From Calliopsis andreniformis (lineage: Eukaryota > Arthropoda > Insecta > Hymenoptera > Andrenidae): DNA of 64,000 nt. The notes under the pieces were generated by a model. That model was not told where the DNA came from. It did not search any database and worked only from the letters and a program-made list of their open reading frames with translations. A program made the translations under genes and the position numbers. The stretch is from contig NC_135064.1 of assembly GCF_051401765.1 (NCBI RefSeq), forward strand, positions 20,124,001-20,188,000, given 5' to 3'. Shown in pieces: positions 10,068 through 20,060 of this stretch (position 1 is its first letter; every line of letters begins with the position of its first letter).

Positions 10068-13000
10068 ATGGCTAATACGCAAGAATCAGTGCAATTGAAG
10101 AGTCTTAGGAGACAGCGGGCTTCGATAAAGGGACAGCTTACACGTATAGAGACCTATTTGAAGGAGGGCGAGCATGTAGAGGTACACGACTTACAAATTC
10201 GTAAGGAAAGGGTAGTAGAGTTGGGCAAATCGTTTGAAGAAGTTCAGCTGGGTATAGAACTAGAGGATGAAGTTTCAAATCATGACATCGAAAGAGAACA
10301 GTTTGAACGTAATTATTTCAAAATAGTTAGTACAATTAACAGACAGCTTGAGGGATTGCGACCTTCGAATGCAGCAACAAGTTCAGTTAGAAAGGCGGAT
10401 TCACCAAATACAGTGAGGATAAAACAAGAGAACACGCTTCTACCAAAAATAGAGATCAAACCATACGACGGCAATCCAATTGAGTGGCATAGTTTTCACG
10501 ACACCTTTAAAACATTAGTCCATGATAATCTAGACATACCATCGGTGCAGAAATTTCACTTATTGAAAAATGCTTTACGCGGGGAAATCGCGTCGGTCGT
10601 TTCCGCTTTGAATGCGTCAGAGCCTAATTACCTGGTAGCTTGGGATTTGCTGCAAAAGCGGTGCAATAAACCGCGTCAAATAGTTCAATCTCATTTAAAG
10701 GTTTTGTTTGAATTGCCAGAAGTAATGCGCGACGCACCTGCGAATTTAAGGTCTCTTGCAGAACAAGCGCAAATGCATGTGAAGGCACTAGCGACACTAG
10801 GTCTACCCACAGGCCAATGGGATGCAATTTTAGTTTATATGATAGGTAAAAAATTGGACAAAATTACAAGGCGCGGGTGGGAGCGTACTTTAGAAAATGA
10901 GGACATGCCCACATTCGAACAATTATTGAATTTTATAAATAAGCAAGCGCGCGGTGAAGAAATTGAAATAGAAGTTCTTAGCTCACACAGGCGAAACGTG
11001 TATCAGGAGCGTTCTCAACGCAATAATGTCGGTTCCAGAGGTCATTCTTATGTAGCGACGGCAAATAGTAATAAGTGCGTTATGTGTGAAGGGAATCACG
11101 AAATATATCAATGTAATCAGTTCTTAAAGGCAGCCGTTCGCGATCGGTTAGAGGTTATAAGAAGAAGTAGATTGTGTATCAATTGTTTTCGATCTAACCA
11201 TGTAGTTAAGAATTGTCAGGCCACAGGTTGCCGGAAATGTAAGCAGAAACATAATACTTTGTTACATTTCAATAATGAAAATAGAGTCAATCTTAATAAT
11301 AATAGTACACAAGCAGTAGATCAAGCAGGAAATTCCGGATCGAATGCAAATGCATTAACGGTCACTTGCGGTTCGGAAGTATTATTGGGTACTGCTCAAA
11401 TAAAAATACTAGATAGATTCAATAAGGAACATGATTGTCGTGTGTTATTAGACGGAGGGTCACAAACTCATTTTATTACAGAAGAATTAGCGGAAAAATT
11501 ACAGTTACAAAAACAGGCTGTTAATTTAACTTTCTCAGGCCTGGGGCAACAAGCGACCAAGGCACAATATTTAGTAAAAACTGTAGTTAAGGCGCGTCAT
11601 AGTTCTTTTACAAGTCAGGTATCATTTATAACTCTGCCGTTTCTTACAGGACTGTTACCTTCACGACAAGTTGACCGCTCGAACATGCAAGTACCGCGAA
11701 ACATTAAATTAGCAGATCCAGAATTTCATAAACCCGGAAAAATAGATGCATTGCTAGGGAATACATTATTTTTTAAATTATTAAGTATTGGCCAAATTAG
11801 ATTAAGCAATAGTGCAGTAATCCTGCAAAAAACATTACTAGGATGGATTGTTACGGGCGAATCCAACATCCAACCAAAATATAGAGCACCCACCTTGGTA
11901 AATTCATTTCACATAGCAACATCGTTAGACAAAACATTAAATAAATTTTGGGAAGTAGAGTCATTCGTAGATAAGCAGTTTTTGTCAGCAGAGGAAAGAG
12001 CTGCGGAAGAATTATTCAAACAAAGCACCGTAAGGGATACAGACGGCAGATATTGTGTCAGGCTGCCCTTTAATGAGCGAAAACAGCTCTTAGGGAATTC
12101 GCGAGAAGTAGCACTTAAGAGATTTTATGCATTGGAACGCAAATTACATTTGAATAAAGGATTACTAGATAGTTATAGTGAATTTTTGAAGGAATATGAG
12201 CAACTGGGACACATGACACAGGTCAGTGTAAAGGAAACAAGCAAGGGCTTTTACCTGCCGCACCACGCGGTGGTAAAAGAGTCCAGTGAAACAACTAAAG
12301 TACGTGTAGTATTCGACGCTTCCGCAAAAAGTTCAACTGGGGTTTCACTTAATGAAACGCTATTAATTGGGCCTAATTTGCAGGACACTTTATATAAATT
12401 ATTACTCCGATTTCGTTCGTACTCATATGTTTTGACAGCAGATATTGAAAAAATGTTTAGACAAGTTAAAGTACATGCTGAGGATAGGAGTTACCAAAGG
12501 ATCCTATGGCGCAATTCGCAAGATCAACCTGTCAAAACATATGAACTAAATACTGTAACCTACGGAACAGCATCAGCTCCGTTTTTAGCGGTACGTTGTT
12601 TACAGCAGCTGGCTAACGATGAACAGAACAAATTTCCCAGAGCAGCAGCTATATTCAAAAGGGATTTTTACATGGACGATTTGTTAACTGGAGCCGCCAC
12701 TCGCGACTTAGCTTTAAAGATACGGGACGAAGCAATAGCATTAGCAAGAGTAGGAGGGTTTAATTTAAGACAGTGGACATCGAATGATGCAGAATTAATT
12801 AAGGATTTAGATACAAGCAACCATGAACGGACTCTTTCTTTAGACATCGACGAAACTAGGAAGGCATTAGGCATTTGTTGGAAGCCAAGAATAGATGAAA
12901 TTTTATATACTATAAAGAGCAGCGAAAACAATTCTAGATCGACAAAGCGTACAATATTATCACAAATAGCCCAATTATTTGATCCCTTAGGTTTATTAGG

Positions 13001-15221
13001 GCCGGTAATAGTTAGAGCCAAAATAATTATGCAAGAACTGTGGAAAGCAAATATAAATTGGGATGATTCAGTACCACAAGCAATTTTGACTATGTGGCTG
13101 GAATTTAGAAAGGAATTACCGCATCTAAATAAATTTTCGATACCAAGAAAGACTGTTATTGATGACCCAGTGACGGTTCAATTGCATGGGTTTGCCGATG
13201 CTAGTGAAGCGGCGTATGGGGCTTGCATCTACCTACGATCAGTCAATAAGCAAGGCAGCTGTAAAGTTAGTTTATTGTGTGCCAAATCACGAGTTGCCCC
13301 GGTAAAAAGCATATCATTGCCTCGCTTAGAACTGTGTGCGGCTAAGTTGTTAGCTAATTTGCTTAAGGAGAGCCGTAGCGCATTGAGTCATATTCGGGTT
13401 GAAAGGACTGTATTATGGTCAGATTCTACAATCACTTTGCATTGGATTAAAACATCGCCTCATCTGTTAAAGACATTTATAGCAAATAGGGTCAGCGAGA
13501 TTCAGGAACAGACGGATGTTCAAGCCTGGCGACATATTTCGAGTCCAGAAAACCCTGCGGATTTTATATCCAGAGGTTTAACGCCAGTGCAGATCCTAAA
13601 TAATCAATTGTGGTTAAAGGGTCCGCATTGGCTTTCAAAACATGAAGACGCGTGGCCGTCCGTAGATCTTCCTGATATCGATATCCCGGAAACGCGTAAT
13701 TTTAAGGTTTTAGTAGCAAGCCTTGATACGGCGTTTTTCATAGATAGATTTTCGTCAATAAATAAGCTTAATAGAGTGTTAGCATACATATTACGGTTCT
13801 ATAACAATTGTAAGGGTAACCTAAGAATTACGGGTGAACTAACAAACATAGAAATTACAAATGCACATATATATATTTTGAAACTAGTTCAAGCGCATAC
13901 TTTTGAGCAAGAAATAAGGGATTTGAAAAACAACACTCCAATTAACAAAAAAAGTAAGTTGCTCAACCTAGCGCCATTTATTGATGGAAATGGCTTATTA
14001 AGAGTAGGCGGGCGATTAAAACACGCGCATATTAGCTACTCACACAAACACCCGATTGTATTACCGCGTCGGCACTACATTACAGAATTAATAATTAGAG
14101 AAGAACATTTGAAGAATTGGCATGCAGGTATACAGGCTACGTTAAATGCGGTTAGACACAAATATTGGCCAATCGATGGAAAAAATTTTACGCGTAAGAT
14201 AATTCATCGTTGCATTAACTGCTTCAAGGCTAATCCCAAGGTACCCGAATATATTATGGGGAATTTACCAAGGGATCGGGTGACCCAAGCACGTCCATTC
14301 GAGAATGCAGGTATTGATTATTGTGGACCATTCTTAATAAAAGAAAGGAAACATAGAAATGTGAAAAGGATTAAGAGTTATGTCGTTGTATTTGTATGTT
14401 TTGCTACAAAAGCCACTCATTTGGAACTAGTCACAGATCTGACTACAGAAACATGTATAGCCGCGATTAAACGTTTTTTCGCAAGAAGGGGAAAGTCTCG
14501 AAATTTATATTCCGACAACGGTAGCAACTTTGTTGGTGCGAGGAACGAAATCATAGAAATTCAAGCATTTGTAAATTCTGAGGAATATAAGGGAAATTTA
14601 AACAGATATTTGACAAATGAACAGGTCAATTGGTCGTTTTCTCCGCCTCGTTCACCGCATTTCGGAGGCCTATGGGAAGCCGCGGTTAAATCCTTTAAAA
14701 AGCATTTAAGAGCTACTATTGGAGAAACTGTGTTTACCTACGAACAATTTAATAGTATTATAATCGAGATCGAAGCTATTTTAAATTCCCGTCCACTAAC
14801 TCCCTTATCCTCTGATCCGAACGATTGTATCGCATTAACACCTGCCCATTTCCTAATTGGTGGTTCGTTACAAACTCTGCCAGAATACGAAATCTCAGAT
14901 ATCCGAAACAATAGGCTGTCACTGTGGCAGCATACCCAAAAAATTAAACAGCATTTTTGGAACAGATGGCACAGGGAATACCTACATGAGTTACACACTA
15001 GAAGCAAGTGGCATGTCGATGCCAACAACAACATCAAGGAAGGGATGCTGGTCCTAATACGCGAGGACAATCTAGCCCCGTTGCAGTGGAAGTTAGGCAG
15101 AATCATGGAGCTACACCCAGGAGAAGACAAGATCATCCGTGTAGTGTCTGTGAGAACACCATTAGGAATTTATAAAAGAAGTGTTAAGAAACTGGCGCCA
15201 TTACCAATAGAGTACATGTAA
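10068..15221 (+). CDS. BEL/Pao Gag-Pol polyprotein, 1717 aa, intact
   Basis: Encodes the capsid protein and replication enzymes of the retrotransposon in one frame. Residues 1-110 are charged and probably coiled coil. About 124-270 matches the Gag DUF1759 type (KIEIKPYDGNPIEWHSF). Three zinc knuckles follow: C337-C349 (CX2CX3HX4C), C370-C383 (CX2CX4HX4C) and C388-H400 (CX2CX3HX4H). Protease has catalytic Asp462 in LLDGGS. Reverse transcriptase has Asp792 and YMDD at 868-871. RNase H shows the acidic set D1044, E1088, D1119, D1165. Integrase has an N-terminal HX4H...CX2C (H1347, H1352, C1382, C1385), then D1417, D1483 and E1537. A DUF5641-like C-terminus spans about 1617-1711. The length is normal for BEL. 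The first ATG after the leader (TAACATGG) is chosen as start; the stop is TAA. There are no stops, frameshifts or lost catalytic residues. The Asp-Gly-Gly protease motif, instead of Asp-Ser/Thr-Gly, is the only oddity. Confidence 0.97.
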   Translation: MANTQESVQLKSLRRQRASIKGQLTRIETYLKEGEHVEVHDLQIRKERVVELGKSFEEVQLGIELEDEVSNHDIEREQFERNYFKIVSTINRQLEGLRPSNAATSSVRKADSPNTVRIKQENTLLPKIEIKPYDGNPIEWHSFHDTFKTLVHDNLDIPSVQKFHLLKNALRGEIASVVSALNASEPNYLVAWDLLQKRCNKPRQIVQSHLKVLFELPEVMRDAPANLRSLAEQAQMHVKALATLGLPTGQWDAILVYMIGKKLDKITRRGWERTLENEDMPTFEQLLNFINKQARGEEIEIEVLSSHRRNVYQERSQRNNVGSRGHSYVATANSNKCVMCEGNHEIYQCNQFLKAAVRDRLEVIRRSRLCINCFRSNHVVKNCQATGCRKCKQKHNTLLHFNNENRVNLNNNSTQAVDQAGNSGSNANALTVTCGSEVLLGTAQIKILDRFNKEHDCRVLLDGGSQTHFITEELAEKLQLQKQAVNLTFSGLGQQATKAQYLVKTVVKARHSSFTSQVSFITLPFLTGLLPSRQVDRSNMQVPRNIKLADPEFHKPGKIDALLGNTLFFKLLSIGQIRLSNSAVILQKTLLGWIVTGESNIQPKYRAPTLVNSFHIATSLDKTLNKFWEVESFVDKQFLSAEERAAEELFKQSTVRDTDGRYCVRLPFNERKQLLGNSREVALKRFYALERKLHLNKGLLDSYSEFLKEYEQLGHMTQVSVKETSKGFYLPHHAVVKESSETTKVRVVFDASAKSSTGVSLNETLLIGPNLQDTLYKLLLRFRSYSYVLTADIEKMFRQVKVHAEDRSYQRILWRNSQDQPVKTYELNTVTYGTASAPFLAVRCLQQLANDEQNKFPRAAAIFKRDFYMDDLLTGAATRDLALKIRDEAIALARVGGFNLRQWTSNDAELIKDLDTSNHERTLSLDIDETRKALGICWKPRIDEILYTIKSSENNSRSTKRTILSQIAQLFDPLGLLGPVIVRAKIIMQELWKANINWDDSVPQAILTMWLEFRKELPHLNKFSIPRKTVIDDPVTVQLHGFADASEAAYGACIYLRSVNKQGSCKVSLLCAKSRVAPVKSISLPRLELCAAKLLANLLKESRSALSHIRVERTVLWSDSTITLHWIKTSPHLLKTFIANRVSEIQEQTDVQAWRHISSPENPADFISRGLTPVQILNNQLWLKGPHWLSKHEDAWPSVDLPDIDIPETRNFKVLVASLDTAFFIDRFSSINKLNRVLAYILRFYNNCKGNLRITGELTNIEITNAHIYILKLVQAHTFEQEIRDLKNNTPINKKSKLLNLAPFIDGNGLLRVGGRLKHAHISYSHKHPIVLPRRHYITELIIREEHLKNWHAGIQATLNAVRHKYWPIDGKNFTRKIIHRCINCFKANPKVPEYIMGNLPRDRVTQARPFENAGIDYCGPFLIKERKHRNVKRIKSYVVVFVCFATKATHLELVTDLTTETCIAAIKRFFARRGKSRNLYSDNGSNFVGARNEIIEIQAFVNSEEYKGNLNRYLTNEQVNWSFSPPRSPHFGGLWEAAVKSFKKHLRATIGETVFTYEQFNSIIIEIEAILNSRPLTPLSSDPNDCIALTPAHFLIGGSLQTLPEYEISDIRNNRLSLWQHTQKIKQHFWNRWHREYLHELHTRSKWHVDANNNIKEGMLVLIREDNLAPLQWKLGRIMELHPGEDKIIRVVSVRTPLGIYKRSVKKLAPLPIEYM

Positions 15222-15401
15222 TAAGAAACTAATTCATAATTTGTTACAAAGGCGGTATTAGAGAGTAGTTGTTTCTATAACATTGTACACGTGAATTTAA
15301 GACCGCGTTGCTATAAGTATATACTGTAAGGTAGTATTAAGATTTTCGTTTTGACTTTCCGCAAACCATTCATTGTTTAAATCTTTTGAACATGACCGTT
15401 C
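15222..15401 (+). other. BEL 3' untranslated part
   Basis: About 180 bp between the gag-pol stop and the polypurine tract. AT-rich, with no open frame of note and therefore no env. It contains AACATGACCGTTCAAG directly before the G-run. Confidence 0.7.
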
Positions 15402-15412
15402 AAGGGGGGCGG
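15402..15412 (+). other. Polypurine tract
   Basis: AAGGGGGGCGG, followed by TA and then the TG of the 3' LTR. Position and composition fit the plus-strand primer site. The single C interrupts the purine run, so the RNase H cut is probably within or just after the G6 part. Confidence 0.75.
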
Positions 15413-15414
15413 TA

Positions 15415-16015
15415 TGTCGCGTAGCGAACCCTCTTACATTATTTGTCGTAGCAGCAGTAAATATCCAAGGAACCGTTACTTGCCAAAATTTAGTTTATTA
15501 GCTGTCGACACGTTGTACCAGGGTTTGAATTTAGTCATAATTTTTATGTTTTCCATATGTTCACTCCAAGTCGAGGTGCTCCTTGGTTTTTTATTGCTAG
15601 CTGTAAAGCATTAGTCGGATTAGCGGCGTGGGTCATCGGGGATGCAGTCGGTAACTTCCGATGACCGTTGGAAAAACCCAGAAATTCCCACTTCTAGCTT
15701 AATTCTGTCAACCCCACTCCGTTTGAACTCTGTTTTCTTGTTACCCCCTCTTTTTTACAAAGACCAATGAGATGTACGCTTAATTTGAAACAGCACAACC
15801 TAACGTATAAATATGAAGACTGCCGCGAGAATTGGTGATTTTGCTTCGTATTTGTCCGACAAACGAGAATAAAGTTCATTAGAGAAAAGGTTTTGAATCG
15901 CTACAAACAGCAATTTATACAGTCCACTATCGAGCTAAAAGTATTCGCACAAGGTTAATTCGGCGTGCGAAGTGTAAGTTCATCTATCTCATAAGATAGA
16001 AAACGCACACAAACA
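15415..16015 (+). repeat. 3' LTR of the BEL element (601 bp)
   Basis: Identical in my base-by-base reading to 8927-9527. It supplies the AATAAA (15868-15873) for the element's transcript. Confidence 0.97.
15868..15873 (+). terminator. LTR polyadenylation signal
   Basis: AATAAA in the 3' LTR, 55 nt after the end of the TATA box. Cleavage is expected 10-30 nt downstream, near 15890. The copy in the 5' LTR is at 9380-9385 and must be bypassed, as in other LTR elements with a short R. Confidence 0.6.
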
Positions 16016-16020
16016 GGATT
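16016..16020. repeat. Target-site duplication, right copy (GGATT)
   Basis: GGATT immediately after the CA end of the 3' LTR, matching 8922-8926. Confidence 0.9.
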
Positions 16021-19000
16021 TTTAGTTTTCAATGATGAAATGAAAAAGATTTAAAAATTTGATGTGCTTCTATGCAGTTTATAATGTAAGATAATTTTAA
16101 CATTCTACCTAAATTTTTCTGGAGTTGCTGTCAAAATTTCAATTAAAGTGGCAACTGAACTACCAGGTTTCCACAATGCTGTACTCGAAATTTTTTCACT
16201 ACATAAAATAGGCTATAGCCATGTTACGGTGTGTGAAATAAACTATTCCTTTATATGACTTTAAATATTGCATTGTAACTTTCAATTCTATTCATTCTCG
16301 TATACAATGAATAACAAAATGATGGAAATTGGCGAATAATGAACAGTATGACAAAGCCAATGGGGTATGAATAGAACATAAGCCATTCTCTTTCGTACTT
16401 CCTGCTCAGTTTCGAGAATTTTAACATTTTACATGTAAACACAAACACAGTTTCATAGAATACGGCTTTCCCATTCATTCGTTCGCGAAATTTAATTGCA
16501 TTCCCAACGGGGTTCCCAGGAGACACTAATCAAATCCATTTAACGACGACGGCCAATATTATGTCGCACTCGTAAGCCACCATTAATTAACATGTGCCAT
16601 ATAGATACCGCGCACAGTTTCCTACAATATGGTTTCTCGTCAAATAACGTAGTCTACAATATTCCAAGATAGTGATCACATGCAGTAAACTCGAAATTAG
16701 TATACATAAATTCGTAAACGAATAAAAATTATGATCACCCATTAAGACGATACAGAGTCTTATTAATTATTAAGTTGTGTAGGAAATTGTCGATAGGGGA
16801 AAAATTAAATGATAAAGTTTATTTTTTTTTATTTCACACAAAGCTGAGTACTATTTAAAAATAGTTATTAGAAAAAATAGATAATTGCTAGGTAGTTTTG
16901 CTCTGTTAATTCACTATTTAGTTATTATTTATTTTTCACTCAATTTTAAGCAATTTTCAACTGAAATCCTTGCATGCAAAATATGAACCTATTTTTAATC
17001 TAAATTATATTTTCCTCCTAATTACTTCCAGATAAAAATAATAAAATATTCCATACCCTATTTTTCAATTCTTATTTTAAATCATCTCCAGACTTAATTT
17101 AATCGCGGTACTTCTATACCTACCAATTCAATATTTTTAAAAATCCCCGTGCAAGAGGCTCGCGCGTGTCTGCGATCAAGCATGCACGTCGTCAGCGTCG
17201 AACAGGTTGCGAGCATGCTGCAACATTCAGAACGCATATATCTCGGTGAAATACGTGTCCCTGACTCGACCGAGCCAAGTCGCTGTTCAACCCACCCTAT
17301 TTATTAGCCCAAAGCCCACGCTGACGAGCGACTACTGTTGACTACTGTTAATTAAATCCGGGCAATTATTTTACACGACGTCGTAAACCATCCCCGTATC
17401 CGTGTCGTTCTGCAGAGGTGGAGTACACCTCGCCATTGTTTCCTATCGATCCCCCCAAAGCATATTGTCGCCAGTATCCCATTCTCGCGAACGATCAGCA
17501 CACGAATTCATCGAGTGGCTCGTCTGCTCTGGTGAACTGTCCGCGAAAGACTATCATCAGGAAGTTTCTTTAATCCTTTGCAGAACGAATGGGCACGGGC
17601 AACAATGGATGCGACCCAGTACTGTCAGCTGTCGCCTTGTCGGTGATTAAACGAGTTTCGGGTGATACTGTTAATTCTGTGCTGCGCTCTAACTAATTCT
17701 CCTGTACTCCGTTATTTAATCTTACAGTGGTGGTGTCTGATTCGTTCTCGTAGTGTCGAGTGTGCTAGTTGGTAGTGCTGGGGGGTTGAGTGTTTGTGTA
17801 ATGAAGTTGGAAATTTGGTTGGGCACTGTGTTTGGAAGGATTCGTAAAGTTTAGTATAATTTTAGGAGTCTACCTTCTAACAAGAGTCAAAATTAGGTAA
17901 GAATTAATAAATGCAGTGAATAATAAATATAGTGTAATAAATAGGTCGACAGTGAAGAGTGAAAAGTGTCGTACAGAATCGGCCACTTGAATTCCAGCAG
18001 GTCTATGTTGAATGGTACTTATTAAATATATACTGCAGATTCGTAACTTAACAGAGAAGACATGACAGAACAGTTTTGGGATTGTATTGATTCAGTATCA
18101 TTAATAATACAAAAAAGCTTATTTGATAGTATGAAATACTTCATTATAAACAAGGTTTCCCAATACATATAGAATTTAGTAGTCGCTTCATATACCTACT
18201 TTCAGAAAATTAATAACTACACTGCTAGTCAGATATTCTAATTAAAATGTATAAATCATTCTACATCCAATTTACCATATCCGAGGAGAGAAAAACAAGA
18301 TGCGAATTGAACTTTTCATACGAAATAATTTGCTTGCATTTCGTTTGGAATAAAAATGGGTTCGCTCTTCTGTCCCATCTGGTAGGAGCGTCGGTGAAAA
18401 TCAACATAAAATATCGCATAGAAATTAGGACACCCGGTCGTCGACCCGCGTAGTGCACCAGTATGTAACTGTATTTCCCTGAAATGTAATTCGTTTCGCA
18501 ATTGACCCAATTTTATACGATCTCTTTTCCATTCTTCCTCACTTTCCCATTCCCTGTTGTCTTTCGATACATGAAAAGTTCAATTCCTTATCAAATCATT
18601 TAGATACTTAAATCTCGTATCTTCTTTATGACTCTTTAAAGGTGTAATAGGTTATACCACAAAAGACATATATCGAAGTAGGAGATTGTACATCATACGC
18701 AATTTGAGTACCAATACTAACTTTATTCACCCCTCAGGGACGAGCTTCGTAAATCCTACCACGATTATACTTAAAAAAGTTTCCATAAATAATTTCTCTC
18801 TTTATCTTTAAACCTCATTTCAGAGTTCAACACAAACCAACAAATTGTTTCCCAATATCTCCCATTTACAAAGATTCAGTCACAAAATTTGCAACAGGGA
18901 AAATAAACTTCAACTGCTGGTCACTGAAACATTCGTTTTTCATTTACACAAAGCGTTCACAGACAAGGTAATTACGATCCCATTGTGTTTACATCAAACG

Positions 19001-19080
19001 ACTTTTTGTCAAGGGGATCCTGTTCAGTCACATTAGTCGTGGATTTACAGCGCAACAGTAGGCATTTTATTGCATTAATA
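16021..19080. other. Unannotated stretch right of the retrotransposon
   Basis: AT-rich to about 17100. A GC-richer block at 17150-17660 (CATGCACGTC and GAGCATGCTGC words) has one 82-codon chance frame. The part 17660-19080 is again AT-rich with short frames only. No repeat or RNA gene recognised. Confidence 0.45.
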
Positions 19081-20060
19081 ACTCATTAACGAGCGGCAGG
19101 GGCACGACGAGGGCTTCATCGATTACGAGTTGAAACAGACCGCGTCGAGGAACGTGCTCGAGCGCAGCCATCCCGCGAAAATTCCGCGGCAAAGCGAACA
19201 AGGGCGCGTTTTAATTTCGTCGCGGTGCAGTCGAGCCAGACGTCGCGCGTCGCCGAGGAACGTCCTCCGTTTTTCACTTGGTGCAGCATTTGAAACGTTC
19301 TTCCCTTGCTGCAGCATCGTAACGTTGTTACGCGCGTCGTTCGTTCGTCAGCGTAAACACGCGTCGCAATTCCCTTTCCCTGCGACTCCATCGACGTCGT
19401 GGAATAATGAGGGGCGGGGGTGGAAGATGGGACGCCGAAATTAGGACGATTATGCATTTCCATGTCCGCGTAAAGAATCAACCAACCCACGCGGATTTGT
19501 CGACGAAAAAGAGCGGAAAGAAGAAGCACAGGACGACGAGAGAAACGGGGTGAGAGGGTGAGGAGGAGCGGAAGAGAGATATAGGGACGGGCTTGGCAAT
19601 CAATGGGAACGCGGTCGACGCAGCCCGAAGCGAATTACCGTTCGAAAGAAAAGTTTCGCTCGGACTCGTAACGAATACCGTATTTTCGCTCTGTTTAGTT
19701 TGGTCCGGGCGAGCTGCCGCGTTACTCGGCCAAACGTTCCTCTCCACCCTCTCGAAACGTTGAATCGGTCTCGAATTTTTCTGGGCTATCCACCACTCGC
19801 GCGCTGCTCGTCATTTGCACAGGACACCGAGACACTGGCCCGTTTCAAACGCGTCCTGTTAAACGAGCGACGTCTTTTTGCTGGGTGTATCCGCCGAGAA
19901 TGAAATCTTCCCGCCGAACCTGGGATAATTGGCTTCCTTCGGCGCAGCGTCATTGCGCAATTAGAGCCTCTTCTGGGGTGTGGATTGTGAGAGGTGGGAC
20001 GAGTGGTTCCAGGATCGGGATTATGCGATTCATTGGAGCAGCGGGAGGGGAAGGATGTAG
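19081..20060. other. CpG-rich block
   Basis: Dense in CG dinucleotides, with open frames on both strands (for example 137 codons on minus at 19116-19529 and 104 on plus at 19130-19444) that overlap each other and show no domains. It could be a regulatory island or a promoter region, or simply a GC-rich isochore patch. Confidence 0.35.

Larger units (their letters stand above)
8927..16015 (+). mobile_element. Complete BEL/Pao LTR retrotransposon, 7089 bp
   Basis: Structure in order: 5' LTR, 3-nt spacer, primer binding site for tRNA-Tyr, 540-nt leader, one long gag-pol frame, about 180-nt 3' untranslated part, polypurine tract, 3' LTR, flanked by a GGATT duplication. The domain order protease, RT, RNase H, integrase together with Gag DUF1759, the PR/DUF1758-like region and the C-terminal DUF5641-like region is diagnostic of BEL/Pao rather than Gypsy or Copia. 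There is no room for an env gene (193 bp from stop codon to 3' LTR). The two LTRs agree at every base I compared, so the insertion is very young. All sequence needed for autonomous transposition appears present; whether it is active cannot be told from sequence alone. Confidence 0.97.

Noticed and set aside
15222..15414. Search for an env gene in the BEL element
   Set aside because: Only 193 bp without an open frame lie between gag-pol and the 3' LTR.
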